Shown one piece after another: positions 34,551 to 45,055 of a DNA stretch of 64,000 nucleotides (position 1 is its first letter; each line of letters opens with the position of its first letter). Location: the NCBI GenBank assembly GCA_022559845.1, contig CM040129.1:682001-746000 (forward strand). Reading direction: 5' to 3'. The DNA is from Amorphophallus konjac (Eukaryota; Streptophyta; Magnoliopsida; Alismatales; Araceae). The notes under the pieces were generated by a model that was not told the origin of the DNA, ran no database searches, and worked only from the letters and a program-made list of their open reading frames with translations. Made by a program: the position numbers and the translations under genes.

Positions 34551-35140
34551 TTCTATGTCATTCTAGCCATTTATGACCTTTTACTCTCAGATCGTTAGAT
34601 CTTTTAGAGTATAGAGAGCCTGAGCTCTGATACCACTTGCTGCCTAGTAAATGGTTGGCCTAGAGGGGGAGTGAATGGATAATTAAAAAGTAAGCGTGAT
34701 AAAGTAACTTTTAGATTGTTATGAGTGGAAGCATGAATGCTGCAGAAATAATGCGAACAGAAATATAATCACTGCAGTAATATTGTGGATAAAAATAAAA
34801 CTTTGAATAAGGAAGAACTCCATTCCAATTTTCCAATAAAAATAGTCAGACCTATCAAACAATGGAGGATAGTTGACAAATTGACATTCTGTCATTCTAG
34901 CCATTTATGACCTTTTACTCTCAGATCGCTAGATCTTTTAGAGTATAGAGAGCCTGAGCTCTGATACCACTTGCTGCCTAGTAAATGGTTGACCTAGAGG
35001 GGGAGTGAACGGATAATTAAAAAGTAAGCGTGATAAAGTAGCATTTAGATTGTTATGAGTGGAAGCATGAATGCTGCAGAAATAATGCGAACAGAAATAT
35101 AATCACTGCAGTAATATTGTGGATAGAAATAAAACTTTGA
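34471..35140. repeat. 335-bp tandem duplication spanning gag start, PBS and LTR edge of copia F
   Basis: Bases 34471-34805 and 34806-35140 are nearly identical, each holding the start of gag, a primer-binding site and the first part of the LTR. A related single copy lies at 59215-59400. Confidence 0.9.
34624..34635 (-). other. Primer-binding site of copia F (first copy)
   Basis: The minus strand reads TGGTATCAGAGC, two bases from the TGCTGCCTAG LTR edge. A second copy from the tandem duplication is near 34958-34969. Confidence 0.85.
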
Positions 35141-35719
35141 TTGTTATAGACAGAGTTGTAGAATGATGCGTGATATAACTATCTCGCTTAAATAAATGTG
35201 AAATGAAACTTAAAGCATAGTAAACAGATTAATTAACCGTCACGCAGCAATGGAAGTATGAGGGCAGCGATGGTGGAGTGGGCAGAGATAAGGAAACGAT
35301 CACACAAATGAACGCAAATGATTTATCCTGGTTCGACACTGACATCTAGTCGGTCCTACGTCTAGTTCCTAACAACTATAGGGCTTTTCACTATTTCTCT
35401 ATAAGGAATAGTAACATAAGATACTGACCTCCTGCAGGTCCCGACTATTTTTGATCGGGTGTTCAGCCATACCATTTACACTCACTCAATGGAGTCCTAA
35501 TTGACTTGCAGGTATGGCCAAACCTAGCTGTTTTTGATCAAGTATTCAGCCACACCACTTTCACTCACTCACTGGAGCCCCAACTGATTTCACGGCATAT
35601 ATATCTAAACTCAAGATTTAAGCCTCCTGTAGACACTCTTCCCTACGAGTAATGATTTATCCTCTCGAGGAGAAAGGAGAAGTAAACCACCTTTACAAGT
35701 GTGCCTATGTGCTTCAACA
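34972..35719 (-). repeat. LTR of copia F, about 750 bp
   Basis: TGCTGCCTAG at 34972 to GTGCTTCAACA at 35719, so the minus strand starts TGTTGAAGCAC. The same LTR is found, slightly deleted, at 59385-59984 beside unit 4, showing that F is older than at least one duplication of the array. Confidence 0.75.
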
Positions 35720-36256
35720 ATATGCAATTATTGTACGTATGTCATAGGACGTGGTGACGTCGTATAACATTTAAGCCACGTCAAACATGACAAGAAAAAC
35801 ACCGTCAAATAAAATCCTACGGCACTCTTAAAGGTAAAAAGGAAATGTATCATAAAACAAATGTTCAAAGTCAACCCCCCAACCAGGCCCGACATAACAT
35901 CATGGGCCCACGGCATTTCATTTCTTCATGGATCACCCCGTCAATCTTCCGGAAAACGGCCACCACCTAATCAGATAAAAGCGACGACTTAGTTATTATC
36001 ATTTGCTAGCCATTTTCTGCACCTACCAACGTAAGCTGGTCGCTGTACGCGGAGACGGAGAGAGAGAGCCCATTCAAACGCTGGGTGCCGGGTCTCCCGC
36101 AGCAGCTGCTGCCGCCAGCGGTGCCGGAGGGATGGAAGAGATCGAGGCCACTGTGTGTCCATAAATATCGACCAGTACGTCGTTCTTCCACCACCACCAC
36201 CAGCGGCCTGCAGCGCTAATTGGGTGTGTACGTATCAAGTTAGTTTCCAGCGTCTG

Positions 36257-36266
36257 CATAAATATT
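36257..36266 (+). promoter_or_regulatory. TATA-like element upstream of peptide ORF 1
   Basis: CATAAATATT lies 58 bp before the ATG. Units 2 and 3 have CTTAAATATT and unit 4 keeps CATAAATATT. Another conserved ATAAATAT lies at 36161 and could serve instead. Confidence 0.4.
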
Positions 36267-36323
36267 TGATCCCCTGCATGTGCTGGGTTTTTGCCGAAGA
36301 AGAAGAGCAAGTGATCGATCACC

Positions 36324-36590
36324 ATGGCGCTTGGTCGGCGCCCGCTGCAGGCTCCGGTGGCGGTTCCAGTACTGCTGCTAGTGCTAGCCGTCTTCCTTCT
36401 GCTCGTGAGCTCGCCGGGTGCGAGTGCTCGGCCGGTGCGGTTTCTCCAGTTGTCCGTGCAGGGATCCACGGTGCCCTTCCTAGCGTCCCGGCCGACGGAG
36501 CAACGGCCGGCCGTGGAAAGAGGCCGGCGGGCGGAAGAGCCGCTCACGCCTTCGCATAACACCGGTCGTCCCAAGGGCCCTGAGTTCTGA
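36324..36590 (+). CDS. Putative small secreted peptide precursor, copy 1 (88 aa)
   Basis: I do not recognise the family. The start ATG sits in CACCATGGCG, a strong plant context. Residues 1-12 are basic (MALGRRPLQAPV) and residues 13-32 strongly hydrophobic (VPVLLLVLAVFLLLVSS). An A-x-A site (ASA) before RPVRF then suggests signal peptidase cleavage near residue 35. The pro-region RPVRFLQLSVQGSTVP is conserved in all copies, followed by a variable PFLASRPTEQRP segment. RGRR near residue 68 could be a processing site, releasing a Pro/Gly-rich tail that ends PSHNTGRPKGPEF. There is no cysteine. The layout resembles precursors of modified plant signalling peptides, but the tail matches none of the CLE, CEP, PIP, IDA, RGF, PSK or PSY motifs I know. 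The GC-rich ORF is also open on the other strand, so coding is likely but not proven. Confidence 0.6.
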   Translation: MALGRRPLQAPVAVPVLLLVLAVFLLLVSSPGASARPVRFLQLSVQGSTVPFLASRPTEQRPAVERGRRAEEPLTPSHNTGRPKGPEF

Positions 36591-36673
36591 ATTGCCATCT
36601 GGAATAAGCTGATCCTTTCTGAGAGTTTTGTGTGTATATAAATATATACAAGTATATTAAATTTTATGCATTA

Positions 36674-36699
<26 letters not shown>
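36674..36699. repeat. (TA)n microsatellite downstream of peptide ORF 1
   Basis: An AT/TA run lies about 85 bp after the stop codon. The same site carries TA runs of different length in units 2 (50891-50914), 3 (56216-56256) and 4 (60856-60870). Confidence 0.95.
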
Positions 36700-36704
<5 letters not shown>

Positions 36705-38661
36705 GTTATGTATTAACTGGATGTTACATTTTTAATAATTAACATACTAATAAGTGTTACACTCTTGGAATTCAAACAAAAATTTGTGGGCACAGCTTTG
36801 AAGTAAATTAATGTGAGAATATTCTCTGATTTTTTAAAAAAAGAACGATAATGAATTATAACTCGAGTTAAATTTTAAATGTTATAAAAATAAAGTATCT
36901 GTTTGTCTTATATTTCTTTTCTTTTTTTTCCCTCTTACTCTGAAATATAATTGTTAGACTTAAGCGAGCATCATCTCAACCGTAGAGTGACATGTTGATA
37001 TCCGTCTCCCGATCTTTTCTTTTTTCGCGCGGAGAAGTTCTTGGGATATATAACTGCCAACCATCAGAGTGGGTCGCGCCGAGTCAAGTCGAGTCGAGTC
37101 GAGACGAGTGGAGCCAGTCACTTTCCAGTTCAGGCCCAGACCGTGCTGTCGTTCATCTGGTCTGAGGCCAATCTATGATATAGGAAGTACATGATCTTTT
37201 TGGAGGGCATATATAATGGACATGACATATGCCGAACATCCAAAATAAAATTAAAGATTTTTTTACACAAACTCATTTAACAAGCGAAAATTACGGATAT
37301 ATCATTCACATAAACATATTAACATATATATTATTATTATTTAAATATATATGTATTATTATTTAAAAATATAAATATATCAATATAATTAACATGTATA
37401 TCACTACTATTTTAAAAAATATACAAATATGACATATTTACAAATTTTTTAAAACAGTAGTGAGATACGTGTTAATATGTTTTTAAGAATAATATATCTG
37501 TAGTTTTATCTCTGAACGTGATTTTTGTGAACGAAAACTTAAAACAAAATGTACGAGCAATAATTTCGATTAGAATCAAGGAGAGATCAGATAACATTGT
37601 CTGGTTAAAGCGCTATAATATAGTGACTCTCCTCCGTAGAATGTATTATTTTTTTAATGTGCAGACTGTCAATGAAGGGATTGAAATTGGGCAGTCCTAA
37701 TAACCTTCAATACGGGAAAAGAACCACATACATAAGCAAGAAATTGTGGATCGGCGCAAAGAAATGTCTAAACTAGTGAAATATCTCCCCAACAGGCGAG
37801 CAGTGGATCCTCACAACGCACATTTGGCTCCTCTTAGTGCATGGGGAAACATGTTGTGTGACACTTGAATTTATATGCCGAGATTGAACAAGAGATTGAG
37901 CGCAGCAGTAGATGGAGTCTCCGGTAGGTGAACTGAGTATCAAGGCCGAGTGTTGCAGAGCTTCCTCTTACAATGCTGAGTTTTCCTTGAGATGGGTGGA
38001 GGAGATAATGGCAGAGAGGTAGATTTATGGGAGGAAATCGAGCATTGATGACCGGGTGTTTTTTGCATAGAGGAAGAAGTTCTTAATGGGAGCTGAGGTG
38101 TCTAAAAAGAACCTTCAGATGTTTATGTTAGCACGGGATAGAAGGTTAGAGAGAGAAAGAGAGAGAGCAAGGGAGTTGGGTGCAAGATTCGACCTCTTGC
38201 GAAGGTCATTTAGACATACCTTTATAGATCTTGAGGCATTCGTCATTACTGGCGGCCTTACGGTTGGGACGAGGGTGCCTACGGAGGTCATGCTCTATTA
38301 GGATAGCATCCCAGGCGACGTGCAAAAGGAGATGACTACAGGACGACGTGCGATGTATGTCGTATGACGTGCGAAGGGAGGCGATGATAAGGCGTGGCAT
38401 TAGAACACCAACCACTCGGGCCATACACACATTACTGGGCCGGCCATTAAATGAGGTTTTTGAATTTAAAATGACACCGAACAGATGCCCACGTCACTTG
38501 CCCCTAGCTTCCAATATAATGCATGATAGGTGGCACATGTGGGGGCCAGCTTGTAAGAGGACAACGACCATTGTAGTTTCTAAGAGATATAAATCCATTT
38601 GTATTCTCTTTCATCATGATCACATGTCCTCGATCGATGCTTCGGTGCCCTGGCCAACAGC

Positions 38662-38669
38662 TATATAAA
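38662..38669 (+). promoter_or_regulatory. Conserved TATA box in a downstream block of unit 1
   Basis: TATATAAA in the context CAGCTATATAAAGAGGG, kept in units 3 (58354) and 4 (62855). No convincing coding sequence follows, only frames under 65 codons lacking a shared ATG. Confidence 0.45.
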
Positions 38670-38945
38670 GAGGGCAGGGGGTTCTTCTGCCTTTCACTTC
38701 GCATCTTAGAGTTTGAAGGTGGTCGATCGGGAGAGAAGACTTTGTGGGAAGCTCAGTTGCTATGTGGCGCTTGGCATTCGAGGGCCTGCACAAGAGCTTT
38801 GCCGGGGGTCACAAAATTATTTATTTGGTAAGTAGAATGTCCTTGGACTCTCTTGCTTCTTTCGTGGACAGCAAGGAGATGGGGAGGAAGACGTTGGCCC
38901 ACCAAGTCTCCCATAGTAGAGTCGTAGGTGAGGAGTAGGTGGTAG

Positions 38946-40083
38946 ATGAGGGTAACGACCCAGGATCATAGTACCGGAAAGTAATCAGCGCGACCCGAAT
39001 CTTGACCCATCACTCATAAGTCACAGTGCTCGGAAGGGTTAGATTAACATTGCGGGGGTGCATAAGAATTAGAAATAAATGTAGGAATTCAATTATAGGA
39101 TTAATTAAATTACACAATTAAAATTTACATTACATAATTAAATAATTACAATCCAGAGTCCAAGTCCACAAAAGTATAGTCAACAAGAAAGAAACGTACA
39201 CGGTTGCAAGACATATCCTGGCTCTGGCAAGCTGACAACTAAGAACCACCGTTGACACCGCACAAAACCTCCAAACCACGTGGAGGTATTGCCACACCTG
39301 AAAGAAGAAGGGATGAGCCTCATCTCATTGGCTCAGTAGGAGTCCCATAGATCTCCACCACTATGCAACAACAATAAACAATAACAACAACAGATGGGAC
39401 ACACATACGAAGTTACCCAGAACACTGTCGCATAGTTGTTGTCTGTCACTTTGAATCGCGACGACACTACCACTACATGTAATAGGAAACCTCGACCTCC
39501 ATGGTCGTAAAGTCACAAAACCAACCGGCGGAAGACCCGTGACTACATCGCCAGGAAACCCATGACATCCCTGTCGAGAGGACCTCGACCTCACTGTCTG
39601 GAAAACCACAATCAAGACCACACGGTCAGGGAAGCACGGCCTTCACCCTCATGAGAACCATGACCTCGCTGTCGAGAAAAACTATAACCACGGTGACCAG
39701 ACGCTAGTAACTGGCTGGATCCGTCCACTGACATCTTACGAGATGCCTACTGTCCCACGTCTAGTCCACCTCCCTTCTAGGAGTGCAATAGAGGGACCTA
39801 ATTGAATGTATCTACTGATGTCTAATATCACACTATCTATCTCACGTCTGGTCCATCTCCCCTCTAGGAGTGCAGCAGAGAAACAAGGCCGGAGGCATCC
39901 ACTGGCGTCTTACACTGCACCACCGGTCTCAAGCTTGGTCCACCCCCCTCTAGGAGTGCGGTAGAGACACATAACAACTCACTGAGACTAGCAAGGGTGG
40001 TACTCATCAGTACGTGTCTGAAGCACCCAACCACTGGCACACACAGATGGATTGCCCACCGTCTAAGGTCCTGTAGCCAGTTT
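38946..40083 (-). repeat. Old gypsy-type LTR I, first part (interrupted by copia H)
   Basis: It begins GGGTAACGACCC near 38950, the reverse complement of a typical gypsy LTR end. It contains the R/U5-like text with CACCTGAAAG and GGCTCAGTAGG also seen in gypsy A. It resumes after H at 49413 and seems to end GTCCGGGACA at 49692. A copy lies at 63132-64000. The target duplication is not clear. Confidence 0.6.
39484..39710. repeat. Short imperfect palindrome repeats in LTR I (CGACCTCCATGGTCG type)
   Basis: Repeated segments of about 35 bp carry GACC...GGTC or ATGAC...TGTCGAG pairs, for example CGACCTCCATGGTCG near 39488. They are less regular than those of A, B, D and E. The counterpart is at 63680-63900. 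Confidence 0.6.
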
Positions 40084-40445
40084 TGTTAGAAATCCCGTAA
40101 GGTGGCCTATAATAAAAGGGTCTTTGGACTTATCTTAAAGAAGCCCAACAGTGTATGGACATATCTACAATTCTGTTATTAGGTGGGTATATCATTCAAT
40201 CAGGTAATGATGGGCAGACCTATATATAAGTGAATGAGTCTTGGTCCCTCTCTCTCACGAAGAGACACTTGGTGGTTCCCATCAACTACCGGGCATCAAC
40301 AGAAGAAGTGTGGAGAGAGAAGAACTTGCACTCACACGGCCTCACCTAGATCATGTCAACGTCGTGAATCGAAGCGAGCGTCGTCTTCGGCATTGTGTGA
40401 TTCAAAGATGGATTCAGGTACGCTTCCGCTGTGTGAAATCCAACA
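40084..40445 (+). repeat. 5' LTR of copia H, 362 bp
   Basis: TGTTAGAAATCCC...GAAATCCAACA, with TATATATAAG at 40221-40230 as its likely TATA box. Confidence 0.93.
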
Positions 40446-40447
40446 AA

Positions 40448-40460
40448 TGGTATCAGAGCC
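40448..40460 (+). other. Primer-binding site of copia H
   Basis: TGGTATCAGAGCC lies two bases after the LTR end. Confidence 0.95.
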
Positions 40461-41871
40461 AGGTTCAATCCTCGTGAGAATTCATTGATTCTCTGCGTTT
40501 GTGTATTCGGTATGCGAGTCTTCCAAAACGAAGCAGAATCCGGTGGCCATGGGGATGAAAGTCCGTTGGGAGGTAAATTAATAATAATAATAAAAAAATT
40601 ATAAGGGTTGATCGATCGCTGCCACCGCTCCGAATGGCATCTTAGGTAAGGCCAGCGACGGACGGGGTAATGCATCGTCTCTGACGCCTCCGTTCTTCCG
40701 CCTGTTCACGTTTCACCATCTTTCGCCTGTTCACGTTTCATCGTGGAAGAAAGTCAGAAAAGATGAAGTGGATTTCACCTTTTACCCATTAATGCTATAT
40801 ATCTTGTTATACCCCTCTCCTACTTTAAGAATTAACTAAAGGCTCCCCTCATCCCGTGACTTCATGGAATTTGTTTACATTTTACAATTGATTCATTGAC
40901 TTCATGTAATCTGACCCCTAACGGTAAAAGAATTTGAATTATTTTGTCCCACGTTGTTTAAAGTGAGCATATTTGATATGTTTATTAAAGTTACATGTAC
41001 CCTTCATCTAAATTAATTTATAATTTGTATTATTTAATACATGTTATCGTTTTAGGCCTCATCACAGAAACGGTTAAGGGCTTATTTAGTTATAGACTCT
41101 TGACCCATTATGTTCATTAAGGGACCTTAAATGATAATAATTAGGGCTTATAACTTAATTTGAGTACAAATGAGTAACATATGAGAATTAGGGGTATTAT
41201 TATAAACAGAATCGGATTTTATGTAAGAAACATGCATAACTTTAATTGTATGTCAATTTTGTTGCTCGTTCTAATGTATTTCTAATGTATTGAGGCCCAT
41301 TCAGATTTTGGGCATTTAGATTCATTGTCATAAATTGTTCATGCTGGTTAATATAACGATGTAATCTTATTTTCAAGCATGACTTTATTACGCATTAAAA
41401 TTGTGTATATGCCTGTATTCATAAATGTATGTCATATATGTGCATAGATCGTTGATTATGCATGTAAATTTCATAATATAATTTATGGTTAATAATTTTA
41501 AATCACTTTCATATCTCTAGTTGCCCCGAAGGGTCTAGAATATGTTAGTATTTAATGTTGTTAACTATAGAGAGAATACTAATCTTTCGCTCATAATACA
41601 AATTGTATTATAAACTATTGAATCGTAGTTATACCCGAAGGTGTCTATGATCCAATATATGAAATGAAAGTTAATAATTAACAAGAACTGCATAAACACG
41701 AGGAATCTTTTACCCAAAGGTGAGGTATCTTCACCTTTATGTATTCTTAGTTAGTTATTGAATCATATTGAATTGTCATAGTATTATCGAATTTATTATT
41801 CATTGGAGTTACACATAATGTTTATCTGCATCATAATAGCAATGTGAGCTTAATTTGTAATTGTTTCAGCT
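40461..41871 (+). other. 1.4-kb leader of copia H, no gene seen
   Basis: AT-rich with only short frames. It ends in TAATTTGTAATTGTTTCAG just before the gag ATG, which resembles a 3' splice site. GAGGTAAATT near 40570 could be a donor. Splicing is a guess. Confidence 0.5.
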
Positions 41872-42671
41872 ATGACCCCAGCTTCCTTGCATTCTCATTT
41901 GTCATTGATTCCTGCACTGAATGGATCGAATTATAGTGATTGGCATGAGTAGCTTCTTATCACTTTAGGGTGTCTAGACCTTGACTTAGCTCTTCGCACC
42001 GAGAAACCTATTGAAATAACTACTGATAGTACTGATGAACAGAAGGCTCAATTTGAAAAGTGGGAGCGTTCCAACGGGCTGTCATTAATGATAATCAAGA
42101 GTTCAATTGTAAAGACTATCAGGGGTTCTGTCCCAGATAATAAAAGTGCCAATGAGTTTCTTGATTCCATTAAACAACAGTTTAGTGGATCTGACAAAGC
42201 CATGGCTGGAATGCTCACTAATAAATTGACTTCTATGAGATATGATAGAACCAGTGGAGTGCGAAAACACATTATGGAAATGTCTGACATAGTTGGAAAG
42301 CTTAAAGGATTGGGGATGACTATCTCTGAGTCTTTTCTAGTTATGTTTGTACTCAATTCTCTTCCATCACAGTTTTCTCACTTTAAGATAGCTTACAACA
42401 CACATAAGGAAACCTGGAGTCTGAACGAGCTGATATCCATGTGTGTGCAAGAGGAAGAGAGATTGAAGCAGGAGGGAACACTGGCCATCAACTATGCTTC
42501 AACCTCTAAACAGTAAAAATCAAGAAAGGGAAAAGGAAAGAGATTTCCATCAAAGAAAATTGAAGAGGATGAAAAGAACAAACATGATGACATGTGTCAC
42601 TTCTGCAAAAGGAAGGGACACTTTAAGGTAGACTGTCCTAAGCGTAAAAGTTGGTTTGAAAAGAGAGGTAA
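41872..42671 (+). pseudogene. copia H gag with stops, interrupted by solo LTR G
   Basis: ATG 41872 opens a frame with NGSNYSDWHE, a TAG at about 41950, then LRTEKPIEITTDSTDEQKAQ. The UBN2-type gag core follows (NEFLDSIKQQFSGSDKAMAG, FVLNSLPSQFSHFKIAYNTH, EEERLKQEG). A TAA lies at about 42514. A CCHC knuckle (CHFCKRKGHFKVDC) lies at about 42595-42636. The solo LTR enters soon after, so gag and pol are separated by 2.7 kb. Confidence 0.9.
42667..42671. repeat. Target site duplication of solo LTR G, left copy (GGTAA)
   Basis: GGTAA precedes the LTR and recurs at 45394-45398. Confidence 0.95.
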
Positions 42672-43920
42672 TGTAACGACACGAGAATCTGATTACCAGG
42701 AAGGCCCGATAACCCGAGACTCGCACCGCCACCCACGAGTCCGAAGGCTCGGAAGGGTTAAAAGGATGGTGTGGAAACTACACAAGTATCACAAATAATT
42801 ACAGAAATTAAATATTTTAAATAATTAAGCAAGAAATAAATAATATTTTCATGATATATGGTCCATAAGATAATAATAAAATAACAACAGTAGTCCACAA
42901 CTAATACAGAGACAAGAAAGAAAAGTACAGCTACACGGGGCATACCCCGGCTCTGACCTCTGGCACTAATGCTGGGCGCCCGAACCACGCTGAGCCACAG
43001 ACGCACTCCCCTAAAGTCGTGCCTCGCCTGAAACACGGTGAAAACACGCAGGGAATGAGTCTCGGAACAAGACTTAGTAGGGATCACTCGAACCCTACCT
43101 CGCAAATGGAGAAACCGCTATGCTAGCAGTAAGCGAGTACCTCGGAAAGGGAAACCCTGCCATCTACAAAACACGTGTCTCACGGCACGAAAACTGACAC
43201 ACGTGCCACTGTGAAACGACCGGAACACCATGGCCAACACGGCAAAAAAATCCGAAGGTCGAAGTCGCAACGACTGACAGTCTGCCACTCCCGACTCGAT
43301 AGGAGTACCTCGCAGTAGAAGCACAGTCGGCAACGTCCCCTGACATCTTATACCGCACCGCGGGTGAATTGCCTGACGTGGTAGCGCCTACCAAAGGCAC
43401 AGACACTGCACAAGTAACCACAAACAAGTGACTAGTTGGGGTCACGTCCGTCAGCATGGGTCCAACCGCCCCCAACCACGTGTGCACACACAGACCGCGC
43501 GTCCTTGGTCTGGCTCTCTGACCGGTTTTTCCCCCAGCCGAACTTTGGCTGCAAGACGTGGGACCCAACGAAAACCAGTCCAAAACCGTCCTCAGGATAA
43601 GTCCGTACACCTACTCCCAGGTGAGACCAGTACACACGTACTGGTGGGCTACGACTAGTGGAGGGTCACAACGGAGTAGACTCTCAAGTCAACGGAAAAC
43701 AACGTTCGAACTGGGCAGGATACGAGTACTGCCCCTCGCACCGACACCGTCTCACGGTGACACGAGCCAAGAACAACACCTCCTAGGGCTACACCGCACC
43801 ACCACACATGGCCTCGACACGATGCCCAGCATCTGTCAGACCGCGGGTCGACACGCAGATCGAGGCCCACGCCCCCGGGACTCAAATCAGCCAAGAAAGA
43901 AACACCGGTTAGACAAACTC

Positions 43921-44490
43921 ATTGAACGGACCACCCGGGGCCGCACAAGAGACACGCGGCCAAGAACGGGCCGCTCCAGGGGATGGACGGCTGACATAGG
44001 ACCGCTCTACCCCTGGTCCAAACGGAATACGAATGGACACTCTATAGCCGCTCAAACAAAAGAACGGCTAACCCTTAGCCGCTCATGGGGGATGGACGGT
44101 CCACTCCTGCCGTTCATCGTCCCAACGGTGCAAAACATGGGCGGCTAGCCCCTAGCCGCTCATGGGAAGGGCGGATAGAACCTCGCCGCTCAAGGGGATG
44201 AGCGGACCCACCCAGGCTGCATATCCCACCAACAGCTCCAGTGACGAACGGCCAGCCCCTGTCCGCTCATGAGGACATACGGCTAGCCCCTAGCCGCTGA
44301 CCCCAAGACACTGTGCAACGGTCACAAGCCAACGGTCAGAAACCACGGGATGAACGGTTGGCCTTGGGCCGCTCATGGGGAAGAACGGTCACACGACTGA
44401 CCACGCATACCCCACTGCGCTCCAAGCCGAAGGGCGGTCAAGTCTGGGCCGCGCATGGGGATAAACGGGCCCTGGTTCGACCGTTTATCC
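43921..44490. repeat. Palindrome array of solo LTR G (CGGCTAGCCCCTAGCCG type)
   Basis: About ten units are present with arms like ACGGCTAG/CTAGCCGC, commonly followed by CTCATGGGG. The best copies are near 44055, 44141 and 44278. Spacing is 30-60 bp. The array sits about 555 bp downstream (minus-strand sense) of the TATA-like box at 45048, almost the same offset as in E, although the palindrome sequence differs. Confidence 0.85.
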
Positions 44491-45047
44491 CTTGCCGGCG
44501 CAAAAATGGCGAACTCGCCGGAATTCGCCATTTCCGACCCCAAACAAGCCCCTAAGAGGGGGGAAACGAAAGGAAATCGACCCCCATGCCCCCTAGCATG
44601 ATTCTACGCCACTAAAATGCTGAATCACGGGCTAAAACGGTAGATCAGGCGGTCACTCCCCGCGGCATGCTCAACCCTTTTCGGCGCGATAAAACCCACT
44701 CTCGACCTTGCCTCGGCCTACAAATCGCGGGGAAGGAACGCAAGAGGCTAGGGATCGTCACCCTACCTTCGCTCCGCTTCGAGACGCGCCGGATCGAGCT
44801 CAAACCACGAAGAACGCCGCTAGAAACATTGTTCCTTCACGCTTCCCACGAACACCGCACGCCCATGAGATCGCCTCGCTGTCGCCCACGTCGCGGCGCC
44901 GTTGCCCCACCACCGTCTGCAGTCGGAGGGAGGCCCGCCGCGGTCACCGTCGGTCGAAGAGAGAGGGAGAGGGGGCGGTTCTCACGAGAGGAAGAAGAAG
45001 AGGGGGAAGAGAAAGAGAAAGAAGGAAAGAAAAAGAAAAGAAATGGG

Positions 45048-45055
45048 AATTTATA
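45048..45055 (-). promoter_or_regulatory. TATA-like box of solo LTR G
   Basis: TATAAATT on the minus strand, about 340 bp inside the LTR start at 45393 and just before a pyrimidine-rich (minus-strand) stretch. Confidence 0.5.

Larger units (their letters stand above)
35720..38945 (+). repeat. Tandem segmental unit 1
   Basis: This is the first of four homologous units. Upstream 600 bp, the small GC-rich ORF, a TA microsatellite, a CGAGT-rich stretch (near 37075-37110), an AT-rich block (37230-37700) and a block ending near 38940 all recur in order in units 3 and 4. They recur partly in unit 2. Apart from the peptide ORF I recognise no gene. Bases 36600-38945 hold only these shared non-coding blocks and a TATA box at 38662. 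Confidence 0.9.

Noticed and set aside
36155..36559. Overlapping plus-strand frame upstream of and through the peptide ORF
   Set aside because: The start is not conserved, it is interrupted in unit 2, and the predicted protein is low-complexity Ala/Gly/Ser.
36074..36598. 174-codon minus-strand ORF (and paralogues at 50310, 55693, 60297) opposite the peptide ORF
   Set aside because: Lengths and ends are not conserved, there is no start context or domain, and it is explained by GC-rich antisense. It is kept in mind as a caveat for the plus-strand call.
38744..38938. 64-codon ORF shared by units 1 and 4 (62936-63130)
   Set aside because: No shared ATG, a frame difference at the 5' end, and absence from units 2 and 3.
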